NCBI GenBank assembly: GCA_964368765.1
Contig: CAYJCU010000024.1
Location: 1-24,484 of the forward strand
Origin: JADFUS01 sp964368765
GTDB taxonomy: Bacteria; Bacteroidota; Bacteroidia; Bacteroidales; Rikenellaceae
Length of the DNA: 24,484 nt
Reading direction: 5' to 3'
Shown: positions 15,115 to 24,111 of the stretch, in pieces
Layout: each line of letters opens with the position of its first letter
Numbering within the stretch: position 1 is the first letter of the stretch
Program-made: the position numbers and the translations under genes
Notes under the pieces: model-generated
What the model was told of the DNA's origin: nothing
Seen by the model: the letters and a program-made list of their open reading frames with translations, nothing else
Database searches by the model: none

Positions 15115-17553
15115 ATGCAATACACAACTTATGACATAGCTACCATTGTGGGTGGTAGGGTTATTGGCAAAGATAATATTGTTACAGATATTATCTTTGA
15201 TAGTCGTAGTGTGTTCTCTCCTTTAGGGAAGATGTTTGTTGCACTGAGTGGAGAGCTGAGTAATGGTCATAACTATATACCCCAACTAATAGAGCGGGGT
15301 GTAGTCACTTTTATGGTCTCAGAGGAGTATATATCTTCAAATATGCTGCTTTGGGATGAGGATACGATTAGTTATATAGTTGTTAGTGATACCCTTTGGG
15401 CTTTACAAGAGCTAGCTCGTCACCATCGCAAGAGTGTTATATCGCCTATTGTGGCGGTAACGGGGAGTAATGGCAAGAGTGTTATTAAAGAGTGGTTACA
15501 CCAACTATATAGCAGTGATATAAGTATCTATCGCTCACCCAAAAGTTATAATTCACAACTAGGTGTTGCTCTCTCTCTACTATTAATCCCCGATAGAGTT
15601 GATATGTGTGTTATAGAGGCTGGTATATCGAAACCAAATGAGATGAACCGCCTACAACAGATGATAGAACCAGATGTGGTTATATTAACCAATATAGGCG
15701 ATGCACATAGCGAAAATTTCAGCTCTAGCGATGAGATACTTATAGAGAAACTCTCTCTTGCAGGCAATAGTGATAAGATAATCATTAGACGAGAGTTAGC
15801 AGATAGATTGCCCGATGATATAGACCGAAATAAACTATTTATTTGGGGAGATGGTGGAGATGTTGATTTAAAATTCAGTTTTGAGGATAACAATACTCTA
15901 TTATTTAATTATGATGATAGCCATTATAGTGTTGAGATACCGTATAACGATTTGGCTTCACTTGAAAATACACTTCACATAATATCACTTTCTGCATATC
16001 TTGGCATGGATTTAAATATGATATGTGGCAGAATAAAATTTTTGTCGCCTGTTGCTATGCGTCTTGAAATTATTGATGGTGTTAATGATACACTAATAAT
16101 TAATGATTGTTATAACAGTGATTTTAACTCATTAAGCGTTGCTTTAGCTCACCTATCAACACTATCTACTGTTAGTGGTAGATGTGTTATTCTGTCAGAT
16201 ATAATAGGCTCTGGACGTGATAATGAGGAGCTATACAGTGATGTTGCAAGATTGTTAAATAGTTGCAATATAGATATGATTGTTGCAGTAGGAGAGTGTG
16301 TAGGAGATTATCTTGCATCAAAAGTTGCAGGGCAATTAATTAAATATCGCTCAACTGAGGAGTTTTTAGATAATCTTAATCCAAAGATATTTAGTAACCA
16401 CTCACTGCTAATTAAAGGGTGTCGTAGGTTTGGTTTTGAGAGGATAGCTGAGCTATTACAGCAGAAGCAACATAAGAGTGTTATAGAGGTTAATATAGAT
16501 TCGCTTATTCATAATTATAGATATTTTAAATCTATTATGTCTGATGATGTTAAGATGGTTGCCATGGTAAAGGCAATGGCTTATGGTAGCGGATATTATG
16601 AAGTTGCGCTGGCACTACAAAATAGCGGTGTCGATTATCTTGCTGTGGCTTATCTTGATGAGGGGGTAACATTAAGAGAGAGGGGTATTACTACACCTAT
16701 TATTATTCTCAACTCTAACCCGTGTGATTATGCCTCTATGATAGAGTTTAGGTTAGAGCCTGAGATATACAGTATCTACTCTCTAAATAGATTTATTGAT
16801 ATATGTAAGCGTGTTGGAGAGGTAAATTATCCTATACACATCAAACTAGATACGGGTATGCATCGTATGGGTTTTGAATTTGAGTCGCTAGATGAACTTA
16901 AAGATGTTATTGATAATAGTGATGATGTTAATGTGGTATCAATTTTTTCACATTTTAGTTCTAGCGATGACCCAACATTAGACGAAATAACATATAGTCA
17001 AATAGAAAAATTCAGATTAATGTGTGAGAAATTAAACTACCCATTAGCCATAAGGCATATTTGCAATAGCTGTGGAGTGGTACGTTTCCCTGAAGCGCAC
17101 TTTGAGATGGTTAGAGTTGGTTTGGGGTTATATGGTGTATTGAGTTGCGTACAAGATAAATTACGTTGCGTATCATCACTTCACACATCAATACTTCAAA
17201 TTAAGAGTATTAAAAAAGGCGAGTATGTAGGCTATAACCAGTCACAGGTTGCTGAATGTGATATGACAATAGCAACTCTATCAATAGGATATGCTGACGG
17301 CTTTGATAGACGATTGGGTGGTGGTAAATGGTGTGTTAAGATAAATGGAAAGAGTGCACCTACTTTCGGTAATATCAGTATGGATACATGTGCTATTGAT
17401 ATTACAGGGATAGATGCTAAAGAGGGTGATAAGGTAACTATTTTTGGTGATTATAATGATATAGAGTCTATGGCAGATTGTTTAGATACAATACCTTATG
17501 AAATATTAACCTCTATATCAACACGAATAAAACGTGTCTATATAAGAGAGTAA
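15115..17553 (+). CDS. Bifunctional MurF (UDP-MurNAc-tripeptide:D-Ala-D-Ala ligase) / alanine racemase fusion
   Basis: One polypeptide that makes D-alanine and adds D-Ala-D-Ala to the peptidoglycan precursor. Seen: the MurF half at about 1-450 has the N-terminal substrate domain, the ATP loop TGSNGKSV with Lys121 (most Mur ligases have GKT, here GKS), EAG (168-170), LTNIGDAHSENF (191-202) and NDCYNSDFNS (330-339). The alanine racemase half at about 455-812 has VIEVNIDSLIHNY, the PLP lysine Lys486 in MVKAMAYG, LDTGMHRMGF (578-587) and the second catalytic tyrosine Tyr726 in SIGYADGFDR. The reading frame is continuous over 812 aa, and such fusions are known in Bacteroidota. The coupling may channel D-Ala supply; that is inference. 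Confidence 0.93.
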   Translation: MQYTTYDIATIVGGRVIGKDNIVTDIIFDSRSVFSPLGKMFVALSGELSNGHNYIPQLIERGVVTFMVSEEYISSNMLLWDEDTISYIVVSDTLWALQELARHHRKSVISPIVAVTGSNGKSVIKEWLHQLYSSDISIYRSPKSYNSQLGVALSLLLIPDRVDMCVIEAGISKPNEMNRLQQMIEPDVVILTNIGDAHSENFSSSDEILIEKLSLAGNSDKIIIRRELADRLPDDIDRNKLFIWGDGGDVDLKFSFEDNNTLLFNYDDSHYSVEIPYNDLASLENTLHIISLSAYLGMDLNMICGRIKFLSPVAMRLEIIDGVNDTLIINDCYNSDFNSLSVALAHLSTLSTVSGRCVILSDIIGSGRDNEELYSDVARLLNSCNIDMIVAVGECVGDYLASKVAGQLIKYRSTEEFLDNLNPKIFSNHSLLIKGCRRFGFERIAELLQQKQHKSVIEVNIDSLIHNYRYFKSIMSDDVKMVAMVKAMAYGSGYYEVALALQNSGVDYLAVAYLDEGVTLRERGITTPIIILNSNPCDYASMIEFRLEPEIYSIYSLNRFIDICKRVGEVNYPIHIKLDTGMHRMGFEFESLDELKDVIDNSDDVNVVSIFSHFSSSDDPTLDEITYSQIEKFRLMCEKLNYPLAIRHICNSCGVVRFPEAHFEMVRVGLGLYGVLSCVQDKLRCVSSLHTSILQIKSIKKGEYVGYNQSQVAECDMTIATLSIGYADGFDRRLGGGKWCVKINGKSAPTFGNISMDTCAIDITGIDAKEGDKVTIFGDYNDIESMADCLDTIPYEILTSISTRIKRVYIRE

Positions 17554-17608
17554 GATTAATCTATCACAAAACAGTGTTATGCTAATAGCAAAAAAAGAAT
17601 CTCTCATT

Positions 17609-17642
17609 TTTGTAATTATATCACTTTTTTACTTTATATTTG
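17609..17642 (+). promoter_or_regulatory. Bacteroidota-type promoter for tamL
   Basis: An exact -33 TTTG (17609-17612) is followed after 22 bp by an exact -7 box TATATTTG (17635-17642). The box ends 27 bp before the ATG. This is one of the two best-matching promoters in the window and shows that the Omp85 gene is transcribed separately from murF-alr. Confidence 0.75.
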
Positions 17643-17669
17643 TAGTTTGAACGCAGTTGTTGTTAATTT

Positions 17670-19994
17670 ATGAGGTTACGAGGTTTATTATTAATATTTA
17701 TATTTGCTCTCTTTGGTTGTAGCGTAACAAAACGCCTACCAGAGGGTAGCTACCTTTTGTATGATAATGAGCTATATGTAACATATCCTGACACCTTAGA
17801 CGATAAGCTTAAAATATCTCGTAGTATTATCAAAGAGTATATACCCGCTAATCAAAGACCTAACAGTAAAGTACTAGGTTATAACTTAGGTGTTCGTATT
17901 CATCAAATGGCCAACCCTAATAGCGAATCGTGGGGTAATAGGGTGTTACGTAGAATCGGTACACCACCAGTGATGTACGACTCTATGGCTAATCAGGCGG
18001 CTTTAGAGAATCTTAAATTATATATGGAATCAGAGGGCTACTATAACTCTGATGTAACTGATACTGTTATATATAAAGATAAACGTGCTTTTGTATATTA
18101 TAATATAAATGCTAGCTCTCCTTATACCGTATCATCATATAGATACAATTTTATTGACTCTACGGTTATGCCTTATGTATTGCTTGAGAGTTCTAATAGT
18201 TTAATAGATAATGGCGTAATATTAAAGCGTTCTATACTTACAGACGAGCGTTTACGTATCTCTAATATGTTGCAAGAGAAGGGTTTTTACTATTTCTCTG
18301 TTAGTAATATAGATTATCTTGTAGATACTATCTCTAGTAACGCAGATGTTACAATAAATATTAAGCAGCGAACAATAGATAGAGTGGGATATGACCATCG
18401 TAGATATAGGATAGGCAATATAACTGTTGAGCCAGTGGGCACAACTTATCAATATCTTAGACAAAGAGATACCGCTACTGTGGTATCTACTGTTATTGAC
18501 TCAATAACTTACCTTCAACCATCAAGTCTTGAATCAATAAAGCCTAGAATACTTTCTAATATGATTAAGATAAAACCATATCAGGTATATAGTAAAGAGG
18601 ATGTTAGAAAGACTAGAGATAAACTTAATCTTGTATCTTTATATCGTAATGTAGTTGTTGAAATGACTGAATTAGCCGATACAGTAGAGAATCAAGAGCT
18701 TGGAGTGATGGATTGTAAAATACAAACTGTGCAAGAGCTTCATCAAGATTTTAGGGTTGAATTTGAGGCATCTACTAACTCAAATTATACTGGTTTCTCA
18801 ATGCTTTTAGGTTATACCAATAAAAATATTTTTAATGGTGGAGAGACACTTAATGTTGATGTTACGGGTGGTTATGATTTTATGGGTAATAGAAGTAATA
18901 GCAATAGCGAGACTTCAACAAATGGTGATAATGTGAGTGGTGATTCATGGGAATTGGGGGGTAATGTGACAGTTACTTTCCCACGTCTATTAGAGCCCTT
19001 TAATTTAAGTCGTTTAAGCTCTGTTAGCCTTATCTCAACACAGCTAGAGGCAGTTATTAACACCCAACGTCGCCCTTATTATCATAAAACCACAACAACA
19101 GTGGCGTATGGATATAAGTGGAATAGCATAAGAACCTCTTATCTTCTTCGCCCTATTAATATAAGTCTTATATCTGTTCCATGGCGTGATGAAGAGTATA
19201 TTAATGATAAATTTAACGAGTATCTTAGAGCTAGTTACGACTCTCAAATCGTTGCAGGAAGCACCTTCTCAATGGTCTTTAATAACCGTTCAGAGGAGTA
19301 TCATAAAATAACTGTTAGAGCAAATGTTGAGACAAGTGGTAATCTATTATCACTGCTTTACTCTGTAGCTAATGTTCCTAAAGAACTTGATTCTTACGGT
19401 AATAGCTATAATAATCTTTTAAATATCCGTTATTCACAATATGTTAGGCCTGATATAACTTTTGTATATACTAATAAGTTATCTGATGCTATAACACTAG
19501 CTTATCGATTAACTGGAGGATGGGGATTTAGTTATGGTAACTCTTTTGCCCTACCTATTGATCGTCAATTCTATGCGGGCGGAAGTTCTAGTATGCGTGG
19601 ATGGCAAATTAAAACTTTAGGACCTGGTAATGCTCCTGAGACTACCGATATATATCCTAATCAATTAGGAAATATAAAACTTGAGACAAATATAGAGATG
19701 CGTTTCCCTATTTACGACGTTATGAAGGGGGCACTGTTCTTTGATTTAGGTAATATATGGTCTGATAGTGAAGGGGCAGAAGCTGAGGAGAAATTATCTT
19801 TAAATTCTATACATAAACAACTAGCTTTTAATACAGGACTAGGCGTAAGGCTTGATTTCGATTTCTTTGTATTGCGTGTTGATTGGGGAATACAGCTTTA
19901 TAACCCAGGAAAACCTGCTGATGAGAGATGGGTTATAAAGAATTTCAATTTTAAAAATTCAGCACTACATTTCGGTATTGGCTATCCTTTCTAA
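17670..19994 (+). CDS. tamL: TamL-type Omp85 (BamA/TamA family) outer-membrane assembly lipoprotein
   Basis: Outer-membrane beta-barrel protein with periplasmic POTRA domains, probably inserting or transporting outer-membrane components with TamB. Seen: a lipoprotein signal (hydrophobic core then LFGC, lipidated Cys17) directly followed by SVTKRLPEGSYLL, the pattern I associate with Bacteroidota TamL. POTRA-like segments lie at about residues 30-360 (for example IKPYQVYSKEDVRKTRDKL). From about 370 to the end there are alternating strands of a 16-strand type barrel, with the family hairpin GGSSSMRGWQ and FFDLGNIW. The last residue is phenylalanine (HFGIGYPF), the usual C-terminal signal recognised by BAM. 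The 774-aa length fits. No tamB is present in the window. BamA itself is less likely because of the lipobox. Confidence 0.85.
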   Translation: MRLRGLLLIFIFALFGCSVTKRLPEGSYLLYDNELYVTYPDTLDDKLKISRSIIKEYIPANQRPNSKVLGYNLGVRIHQMANPNSESWGNRVLRRIGTPPVMYDSMANQAALENLKLYMESEGYYNSDVTDTVIYKDKRAFVYYNINASSPYTVSSYRYNFIDSTVMPYVLLESSNSLIDNGVILKRSILTDERLRISNMLQEKGFYYFSVSNIDYLVDTISSNADVTINIKQRTIDRVGYDHRRYRIGNITVEPVGTTYQYLRQRDTATVVSTVIDSITYLQPSSLESIKPRILSNMIKIKPYQVYSKEDVRKTRDKLNLVSLYRNVVVEMTELADTVENQELGVMDCKIQTVQELHQDFRVEFEASTNSNYTGFSMLLGYTNKNIFNGGETLNVDVTGGYDFMGNRSNSNSETSTNGDNVSGDSWELGGNVTVTFPRLLEPFNLSRLSSVSLISTQLEAVINTQRRPYYHKTTTTVAYGYKWNSIRTSYLLRPINISLISVPWRDEEYINDKFNEYLRASYDSQIVAGSTFSMVFNNRSEEYHKITVRANVETSGNLLSLLYSVANVPKELDSYGNSYNNLLNIRYSQYVRPDITFVYTNKLSDAITLAYRLTGGWGFSYGNSFALPIDRQFYAGGSSSMRGWQIKTLGPGNAPETTDIYPNQLGNIKLETNIEMRFPIYDVMKGALFFDLGNIWSDSEGAEAEEKLSLNSIHKQLAFNTGLGVRLDFDFFVLRVDWGIQLYNPGKPADERWVIKNFNFKNSALHFGIGYPF

Positions 19995-20023
19995 TATATA
20001 TTTACCTGTTATTGCGAAAAAAA

Positions 20024-20055
20024 TTTGTATTATTGAAAATTATATATTACCTTTA
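20024..20055 (+). promoter_or_regulatory. Bacteroidota-type promoter for the rel/spoT gene
   Basis: TTTG (20024-20027) followed after 20 bp by TACCTTTA (20048-20055), one mismatch from TAnnTTTG. It lies in the 98-bp gap after tamL, and the box ends 37 bp before the ATG. Confidence 0.5.
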
Positions 20056-20092
20056 TAGTTTAGTTTTTATATTATAATAATAATACGGAAAT

Positions 20093-22318
20093 ATGTTTAC
20101 AGAGGAGGAGAAAAAATTAATTAGGTTTCACTATGATATTTTATTGACCGCCTGCGAACGCATATACAAGCGAGAAGGTGATAAAGAGTTGATTAATACC
20201 GCTTTTGAACTAGCTAATAATGCACACATAGGAGTAAAACGCAAATCGGGAGAACCTTATATTCTACACCCTATTGCAGTTGCTATGATTGTAGTTGATG
20301 AAATAGGCTTAGGTGTTAAGTCTGTTTGTGCGGCTCTTTTGCACGACGTTGTTGAGGATACAGATATACCACTAGAATATATTGAAGAGGTTTTTGGAAG
20401 TAAGATAGCTATGATGGTGGATGGCTTAACAAAAATTAAGCGTGCCGGAGATATAGCAACACACAATTCAGAACAAGCAGAGAATTTTAAAAAAATACTA
20501 TACACCCTCTCTTCTGATGTGAGGGTTATGATTATTAAGCTAGCTGATAGGCTTCATAATATGCGCACTCTTAGCTCTATGCCATCGCATAAAAGAACTA
20601 AGATAGTGAGCGAAACAATAGCTCTTTTTGCACCGTTAGCTCACCGTTTAGGGCTATATGGTATAAAGAGCGAATTGGAGGATTTATGCTTTAAATATTC
20701 GTTTCCAAAAGATTATGAGATGATATCTAATAAGCTTGAGGAGAGTGATTTAACTCGTAGAGAGTATATAGATAGGTTTAAGTCTCCAATTATTGAAAAA
20801 CTTGAAGAGAGTGGTATTGAGTATGAGATAATTGGGCGTAGTAAATCGCCATACTCAATATGGAAAAAGATGCAACGTAAGCAGATAACCTTTGATGAGA
20901 TTTATGATCTTATTGCTATGCGTATCATCTTTAAAGCAATACCTTTTGTACCTGAAAAGGTGCAGTGTTGGCATATCTATTCGGTTCTAACAGATATTTA
21001 TAAACCCAAACCAGACAGATTAAGAGATTGGGTTAATATTCCTAAAACTAATGGTTATGAGGCTCTTCACTGTACTGTTATGGGTCCCGATGGTGTATGG
21101 GTAGAGGTTCAAATACGCTCTGAGAGAATGGATGAGATTGCAGAAAAGGGTTTTGCTGCTCATTGGAAATATAAAGATAAAAATCAAGGTGCTGAAGATT
21201 CTGATAAAGAACTAGATAGATGGATAAAAGAGGTTCGTGAAGCACTTAACAACACCACTGAAGATGCTGTTGAGTTTTTAGATGAATTTAAACTCAATCT
21301 GTTTGCCTCAGAGGTGGTTGTGTTTACCCCTAAGGGAGATTCATATAATTTTGCTAAAGGTGCTACGGCACTAGATTTTGCCTATGAGATTCACTCAAAT
21401 GTAGGAAACAGTGCTATTGGTGCTAAGATTAACCATAAAATAGTATCTATTTTTACACAGCTAAATACGGGCGATCAGGTAGAGATAGTTACTTCGCAGA
21501 ATAGTCATCCTACTGCTGAGTGGCTAGATAATGTCTACACTATGAAGGCAAAACGCAACATTAAAGATTTCTTAAAACATAAGAATGTTGATAACGTTGA
21601 GCGTGGGCAACAGATATTTAACGAAAAGATGGAGGAGCTTGGTATTACCCCAAGTGCGAGAGTTTTTCGTAAGATACTTCCTGAGTATAATAGTGCTACA
21701 AAAGAGTCATTTTATACTGAATTAGGTGCAGGAATCATAAACCTTGATAACCTACACAAAATTTTAAAAGAGAATACGGCTCAAAAATTAATTAAATTCT
21801 GGGGGTTACGTGTGGGTAATTTACGCCTTAGAGGTGGTAGTAATAGCGAAAACAACACAGCAAGTGATAAGAATGGTGGTGCTATGAGCGACTTTATCAT
21901 TGCTAAGTGTTGTCATCCTATTCCAGGCGATGAGATAGTGGGTTTTAAAGATAGTAGAGACACAATAACTATACATAAAAAAAACTGTCCTAATGCTATC
22001 GATATGGCTATTAAACATGGCGATAAGATAGTGAGAACAGAGTGGGAGGCTGAGAGAATGGTCTCTTATCTTACTCATATAAAGATACGTGGTATTGATA
22101 GAATGGGTATACTACACGAGCTTTCAGATATTATAACGGCACAACTAAATATAAATATCAGAAAGCTATTTATAGAGAGCCACGATGGTATATTTGAGGG
22201 TTATGTTTCTCTTTATGTACAAGATATTAAGGGACTTAGTCAATTAATAAAAAAGGTACAAAAGATTAAAGGGGTAGAGAGCGTGATTAGAGTAGATAAT
22301 ATGAATGATAAACATTAA
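20093..22318 (+). CDS. RelA/SpoT homologue, bifunctional (p)ppGpp synthetase/hydrolase
   Basis: Makes and degrades the stringent-response alarmone. Seen: an HD hydrolase domain with His59, His84-Asp85 (LLHDVVEDT) and KLADRLHNMRTL (149-160), all intact. The synthetase domain has GRSKSPYSIWKKM (248-260), Asp272 in YDLIAMRII, RLRDWV at the RxKD position (309-314), which fits a bifunctional enzyme rather than RelA's ExDD, and Glu338 in VEVQIRSERM. The TGS domain begins near 408 (VVVFTPKGDSYNF), a cysteine-containing segment reads AKCCHPIPGDE, and a C-terminal ACT domain runs from about 665. The 741-aa length is standard. Two small genes follow closely (11 and 34 bp gaps) up to the terminator at 23222. 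Confidence 0.94.
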   Translation: MFTEEEKKLIRFHYDILLTACERIYKREGDKELINTAFELANNAHIGVKRKSGEPYILHPIAVAMIVVDEIGLGVKSVCAALLHDVVEDTDIPLEYIEEVFGSKIAMMVDGLTKIKRAGDIATHNSEQAENFKKILYTLSSDVRVMIIKLADRLHNMRTLSSMPSHKRTKIVSETIALFAPLAHRLGLYGIKSELEDLCFKYSFPKDYEMISNKLEESDLTRREYIDRFKSPIIEKLEESGIEYEIIGRSKSPYSIWKKMQRKQITFDEIYDLIAMRIIFKAIPFVPEKVQCWHIYSVLTDIYKPKPDRLRDWVNIPKTNGYEALHCTVMGPDGVWVEVQIRSERMDEIAEKGFAAHWKYKDKNQGAEDSDKELDRWIKEVREALNNTTEDAVEFLDEFKLNLFASEVVVFTPKGDSYNFAKGATALDFAYEIHSNVGNSAIGAKINHKIVSIFTQLNTGDQVEIVTSQNSHPTAEWLDNVYTMKAKRNIKDFLKHKNVDNVERGQQIFNEKMEELGITPSARVFRKILPEYNSATKESFYTELGAGIINLDNLHKILKENTAQKLIKFWGLRVGNLRLRGGSNSENNTASDKNGGAMSDFIIAKCCHPIPGDEIVGFKDSRDTITIHKKNCPNAIDMAIKHGDKIVRTEWEAERMVSYLTHIKIRGIDRMGILHELSDIITAQLNINIRKLFIESHDGIFEGYVSLYVQDIKGLSQLIKKVQKIKGVESVIRVDNMNDKH

Positions 22319-22329
22319 CAATTGTTTAT

Positions 22330-22779
22330 ATGGAACTAGAAGATATTTTAAAAGGTTTGGCAATCTTTGGTGCTATTGCATTTAGTGTAATAAATAAGAT
22401 GAATAAAAATAAAGAGAATGGAAAGGGTAGTGTTGCACCCCCACCACCTCCTATTAAGCCGAAATTTGACCCATATAGAGCCATTAATGAGTCTGCTGAA
22501 GATGATGATGTGGATACCTCTATTAACGAGCAAAAAAGGGGGCAATTTGAGCGCTACATAAATGAGGATATATTAGCACAAGAGAGTAGAGAGGATAATG
22601 CAGAGAACCACATCGAAGGCTACACTCCTATAAAAAGTAGCATAACCACAGATGAAGAGGAAAAAGAGGTTATTACAGAAGAACCATCTAAAAAAGATGG
22701 CATAAACTTCAACCTAAGAGATGCTGTTATTATGTCATCTATATTAACACCAAAATTTAAAGAAGAAGAGAGTTTATAA
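22330..22779 (+). CDS. Small membrane-anchored hypothetical protein
   Basis: I do not recognise this family. Seen: 149 aa with one short hydrophobic segment at about 7-22 (ILKGLAIFGAIAFSVI), then basic residues (NKMNKNKENGKG), then a proline run PPPPPIKPK. The tail is long, acidic and low in hydrophobics (EDDDVDT, EDNAENH, TDEEEKEVITEE), ending in a short conserved-looking NLRDAVIMSSILTPKF. The pattern suggests a single-pass inner-membrane protein with a disordered cytoplasmic tail (positive-inside rule), or a non-cleaved anchor. It starts 11 bp after the rel gene and is followed 34 bp later by the HIT gene, so it is almost certainly cotranscribed. Codon use is like its neighbours, and no function can be given. 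Confidence 0.75.
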   Translation: MELEDILKGLAIFGAIAFSVINKMNKNKENGKGSVAPPPPPIKPKFDPYRAINESAEDDDVDTSINEQKRGQFERYINEDILAQESREDNAENHIEGYTPIKSSITTDEEEKEVITEEPSKKDGINFNLRDAVIMSSILTPKFKEEESL

Positions 22780-22813
22780 AATAGTAATTTCAATTTAACA
22801 TAATATATTCGAT

Positions 22814-23197
22814 ATGGCTTCAATATTTTCAAAAATCATTGATGGAGAGATTCCATCATACAAAATTGCAGAAAATGATAAGTTTTACGCATTTTTAGAT
22901 GTAAATCCAGTTCAACCTGGGCACACACTTATAGTTCCGAAGGTTGAAATAGACTATATTTTCGATATTGAGGATGAAATGTTAGCAGAGATGATGATTT
23001 TTGCTAAAGATGTGGCGAAATCTATAAAAAAATCTCTTAATTGTGTAAAAGTAGCGGTAGTTGTAATTGGATTAGAGGTTCCGCATGCACACATTCATCT
23101 GATACCAATGAATAAAGAGGGTGATGTTGATTTCAAATCTAAAAAAAGCTTGACGCAGCAAGAATTTTTAGAAATTCAAAGAGTGATTGTGGAGTAA
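22814..23197 (+). CDS. HIT family nucleotide-binding protein (HinT-like)
   Basis: Small histidine-triad hydrolase/transferase, usually acting on purine nucleoside phosphoramidates or related AMP conjugates. Seen: N-terminal IFSKIIDGEIPSYKI, the family strand YAFLDVNPVQPGHTLIVPK (25-43), and the histidine triad HAHIHLIP with His91, His93 and His95; the middle histidine is the presumed nucleophile. Length 127 aa is typical. It is the last gene of the rel unit, since a strong terminator hairpin starts 25 bp after the stop. A HIT gene next to greA is the common arrangement I know from Bacteroidota, and greA is not here. Confidence 0.93.
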   Translation: MASIFSKIIDGEIPSYKIAENDKFYAFLDVNPVQPGHTLIVPKVEIDYIFDIEDEMLAEMMIFAKDVAKSIKKSLNCVKVAVVVIGLEVPHAHIHLIPMNKEGDVDFKSKKSLTQQEFLEIQRVIVE

Positions 23198-23221
23198 AGT
23201 AAAAATTTTTACATTTGTAAT

Positions 23222-23261
23222 AGGGGAGTACTAGTATAGTATTCCCCTATTTTTTTTTTTG
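23222..23261 (+). terminator. Intrinsic terminator of the rel-hypothetical-HIT unit
   Basis: AGGGGAGTACTA (23222-23233) pairs with TAGTATTCCCCT (23237-23248) over a GTA loop, 12 pairs including one G-T, followed directly by A and a run of eleven T's. Confidence 0.92.
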
Positions 23262-23613
23262 CATATATTTTCACAAAAAACAGCTATTTTTAGTCATTTT
23301 ACATAAGTAAAACAACTTTTCTAGTTCGTTTTTTATTATAATTTCATCATATATAATATGCTTATTATCAGTGTTTTAATTACATCTATATAAAGTATAA
23401 ATATAAGTAATATGAGTTATTTTATTTATTTAAGAATAATTAAATAAAATACACAGTAAAAATATTTATAACTTATTATTAATTAGGGAATTATACAGTT
23501 TATATAAAGTAATAGATTAGATTATGAAAAGAGATAGTATATTGAATTAACATTTGTTATTTACAAAAATAATCATTACATTTGCATATTGTAAATATTT
23601 AAATAGATATATT
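23262..23613. other. AT-rich intergenic region with several inverted repeats
   Basis: No gene is seen; the longest ATG frames are about 11 codons. The stretch is more than 80% A/T by eye. It holds a TTTAC-ATAA-GTAAA element (23298-23311), an AT-only hairpin at 23418-23451 (11 pairs, one mismatch, 3 pairs, loop AGAA), a repeated TATATAAAGTA motif in the 23385-23510 part, and the xre promoter at its right end. AT richness makes chance symmetry common, so only the xre promoter is well supported. Confidence 0.5.
23553..23597 (+). promoter_or_regulatory. xre promoter with overlapping inverted repeat (possible operator)
   Basis: Exact -33 TTTG (23553-23556), 20 bp spacer, exact -7 TACATTTG (23577-23584), ending 29 bp before ATG 23614. 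A perfect 9-bp inverted repeat TATTTACAA (23558-23566) / TTGTAAATA (23589-23597) is centred on the -7 box, as expected if the encoded repressor-like protein controls its own promoter. The operator role is inference. Confidence 0.65.
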
Positions 23614-24111
23614 ATGGATATTAAAGATAGAATAGTACAAATTATCAGAGAAAAAGGGCTAACTTCACAACAGTTTGCAGAGATTATAAATGTACAATCA
23701 TCAACAATTTCTCATATAATTTCAGAGAGAAATAAGCCTAGTCTTAATATAGTGGCTAATATTATGGACAACCTACCTGAAATCAACCCAGATTGGCTAA
23801 TATCGGGTAATGGAGGCATGTATAGGGGTATTACAGAGAGTAGCCTTGACAATGATATATACAGTGATGATCGTGTGACTAGTAATGAAAATCTGTTCTC
23901 AACCACTACTATTAATGAAAATTACACTAAAGATACAAATGTAATTAAGAGCGACACTACAATAATACCATCAATACCAGAAAAAGAGTGCTTTGAAGAT
24001 GAAATATCAGCTCAATTCATTGAAAATAAATTAATTAACAATTGTAATGAAATTGAGCGTATAGTGGTATTTTACAAAGATAAATCATTTGAGATATATA
24101 ATAATAGATAA
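23614..24111 (+). CDS. XRE-family helix-turn-helix regulator with C-terminal tail
   Basis: Probable DNA-binding repressor. Seen: an N-terminal XRE/Cro-CI type domain at about 3-63 with the helix-turn-helix TSQQFAEIINVQSSTISHII (17-36), followed by NPDWLISGNGGMY, a turn common in phage-repressor-like Bacteroidales regulators. A polar, probably flexible region at about 75-125 follows, then a short C-terminal motif IERIVVFYKDKSFEIY that I associate with a family of Bacteroidales HTH proteins. Length is 165 aa from ATG 23614. A longer frame from TTG 23554 would begin inside the -33 box, so it is rejected. There is no protease or dimerisation domain of the LexA/CI type. It stands alone between AT-rich gaps, and its targets are unknown. 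Confidence 0.85.
   Translation: MDIKDRIVQIIREKGLTSQQFAEIINVQSSTISHIISERNKPSLNIVANIMDNLPEINPDWLISGNGGMYRGITESSLDNDIYSDDRVTSNENLFSTTTINENYTKDTNVIKSDTTIIPSIPEKECFEDEISAQFIENKLINNCNEIERIVVFYKDKSFEIYNNR

Noticed and set aside
23262..23552. Small peptide genes in the AT-rich gap
   Set aside because: ATG frames are at most about 11 codons and lack any promoter spacing or coding pattern.
23554..23613. Longer xre start at TTG 23554 adding 20 residues
   Set aside because: The extension would begin within the -33 element and include the -7 box; the ATG at 23614 gives the standard domain start.
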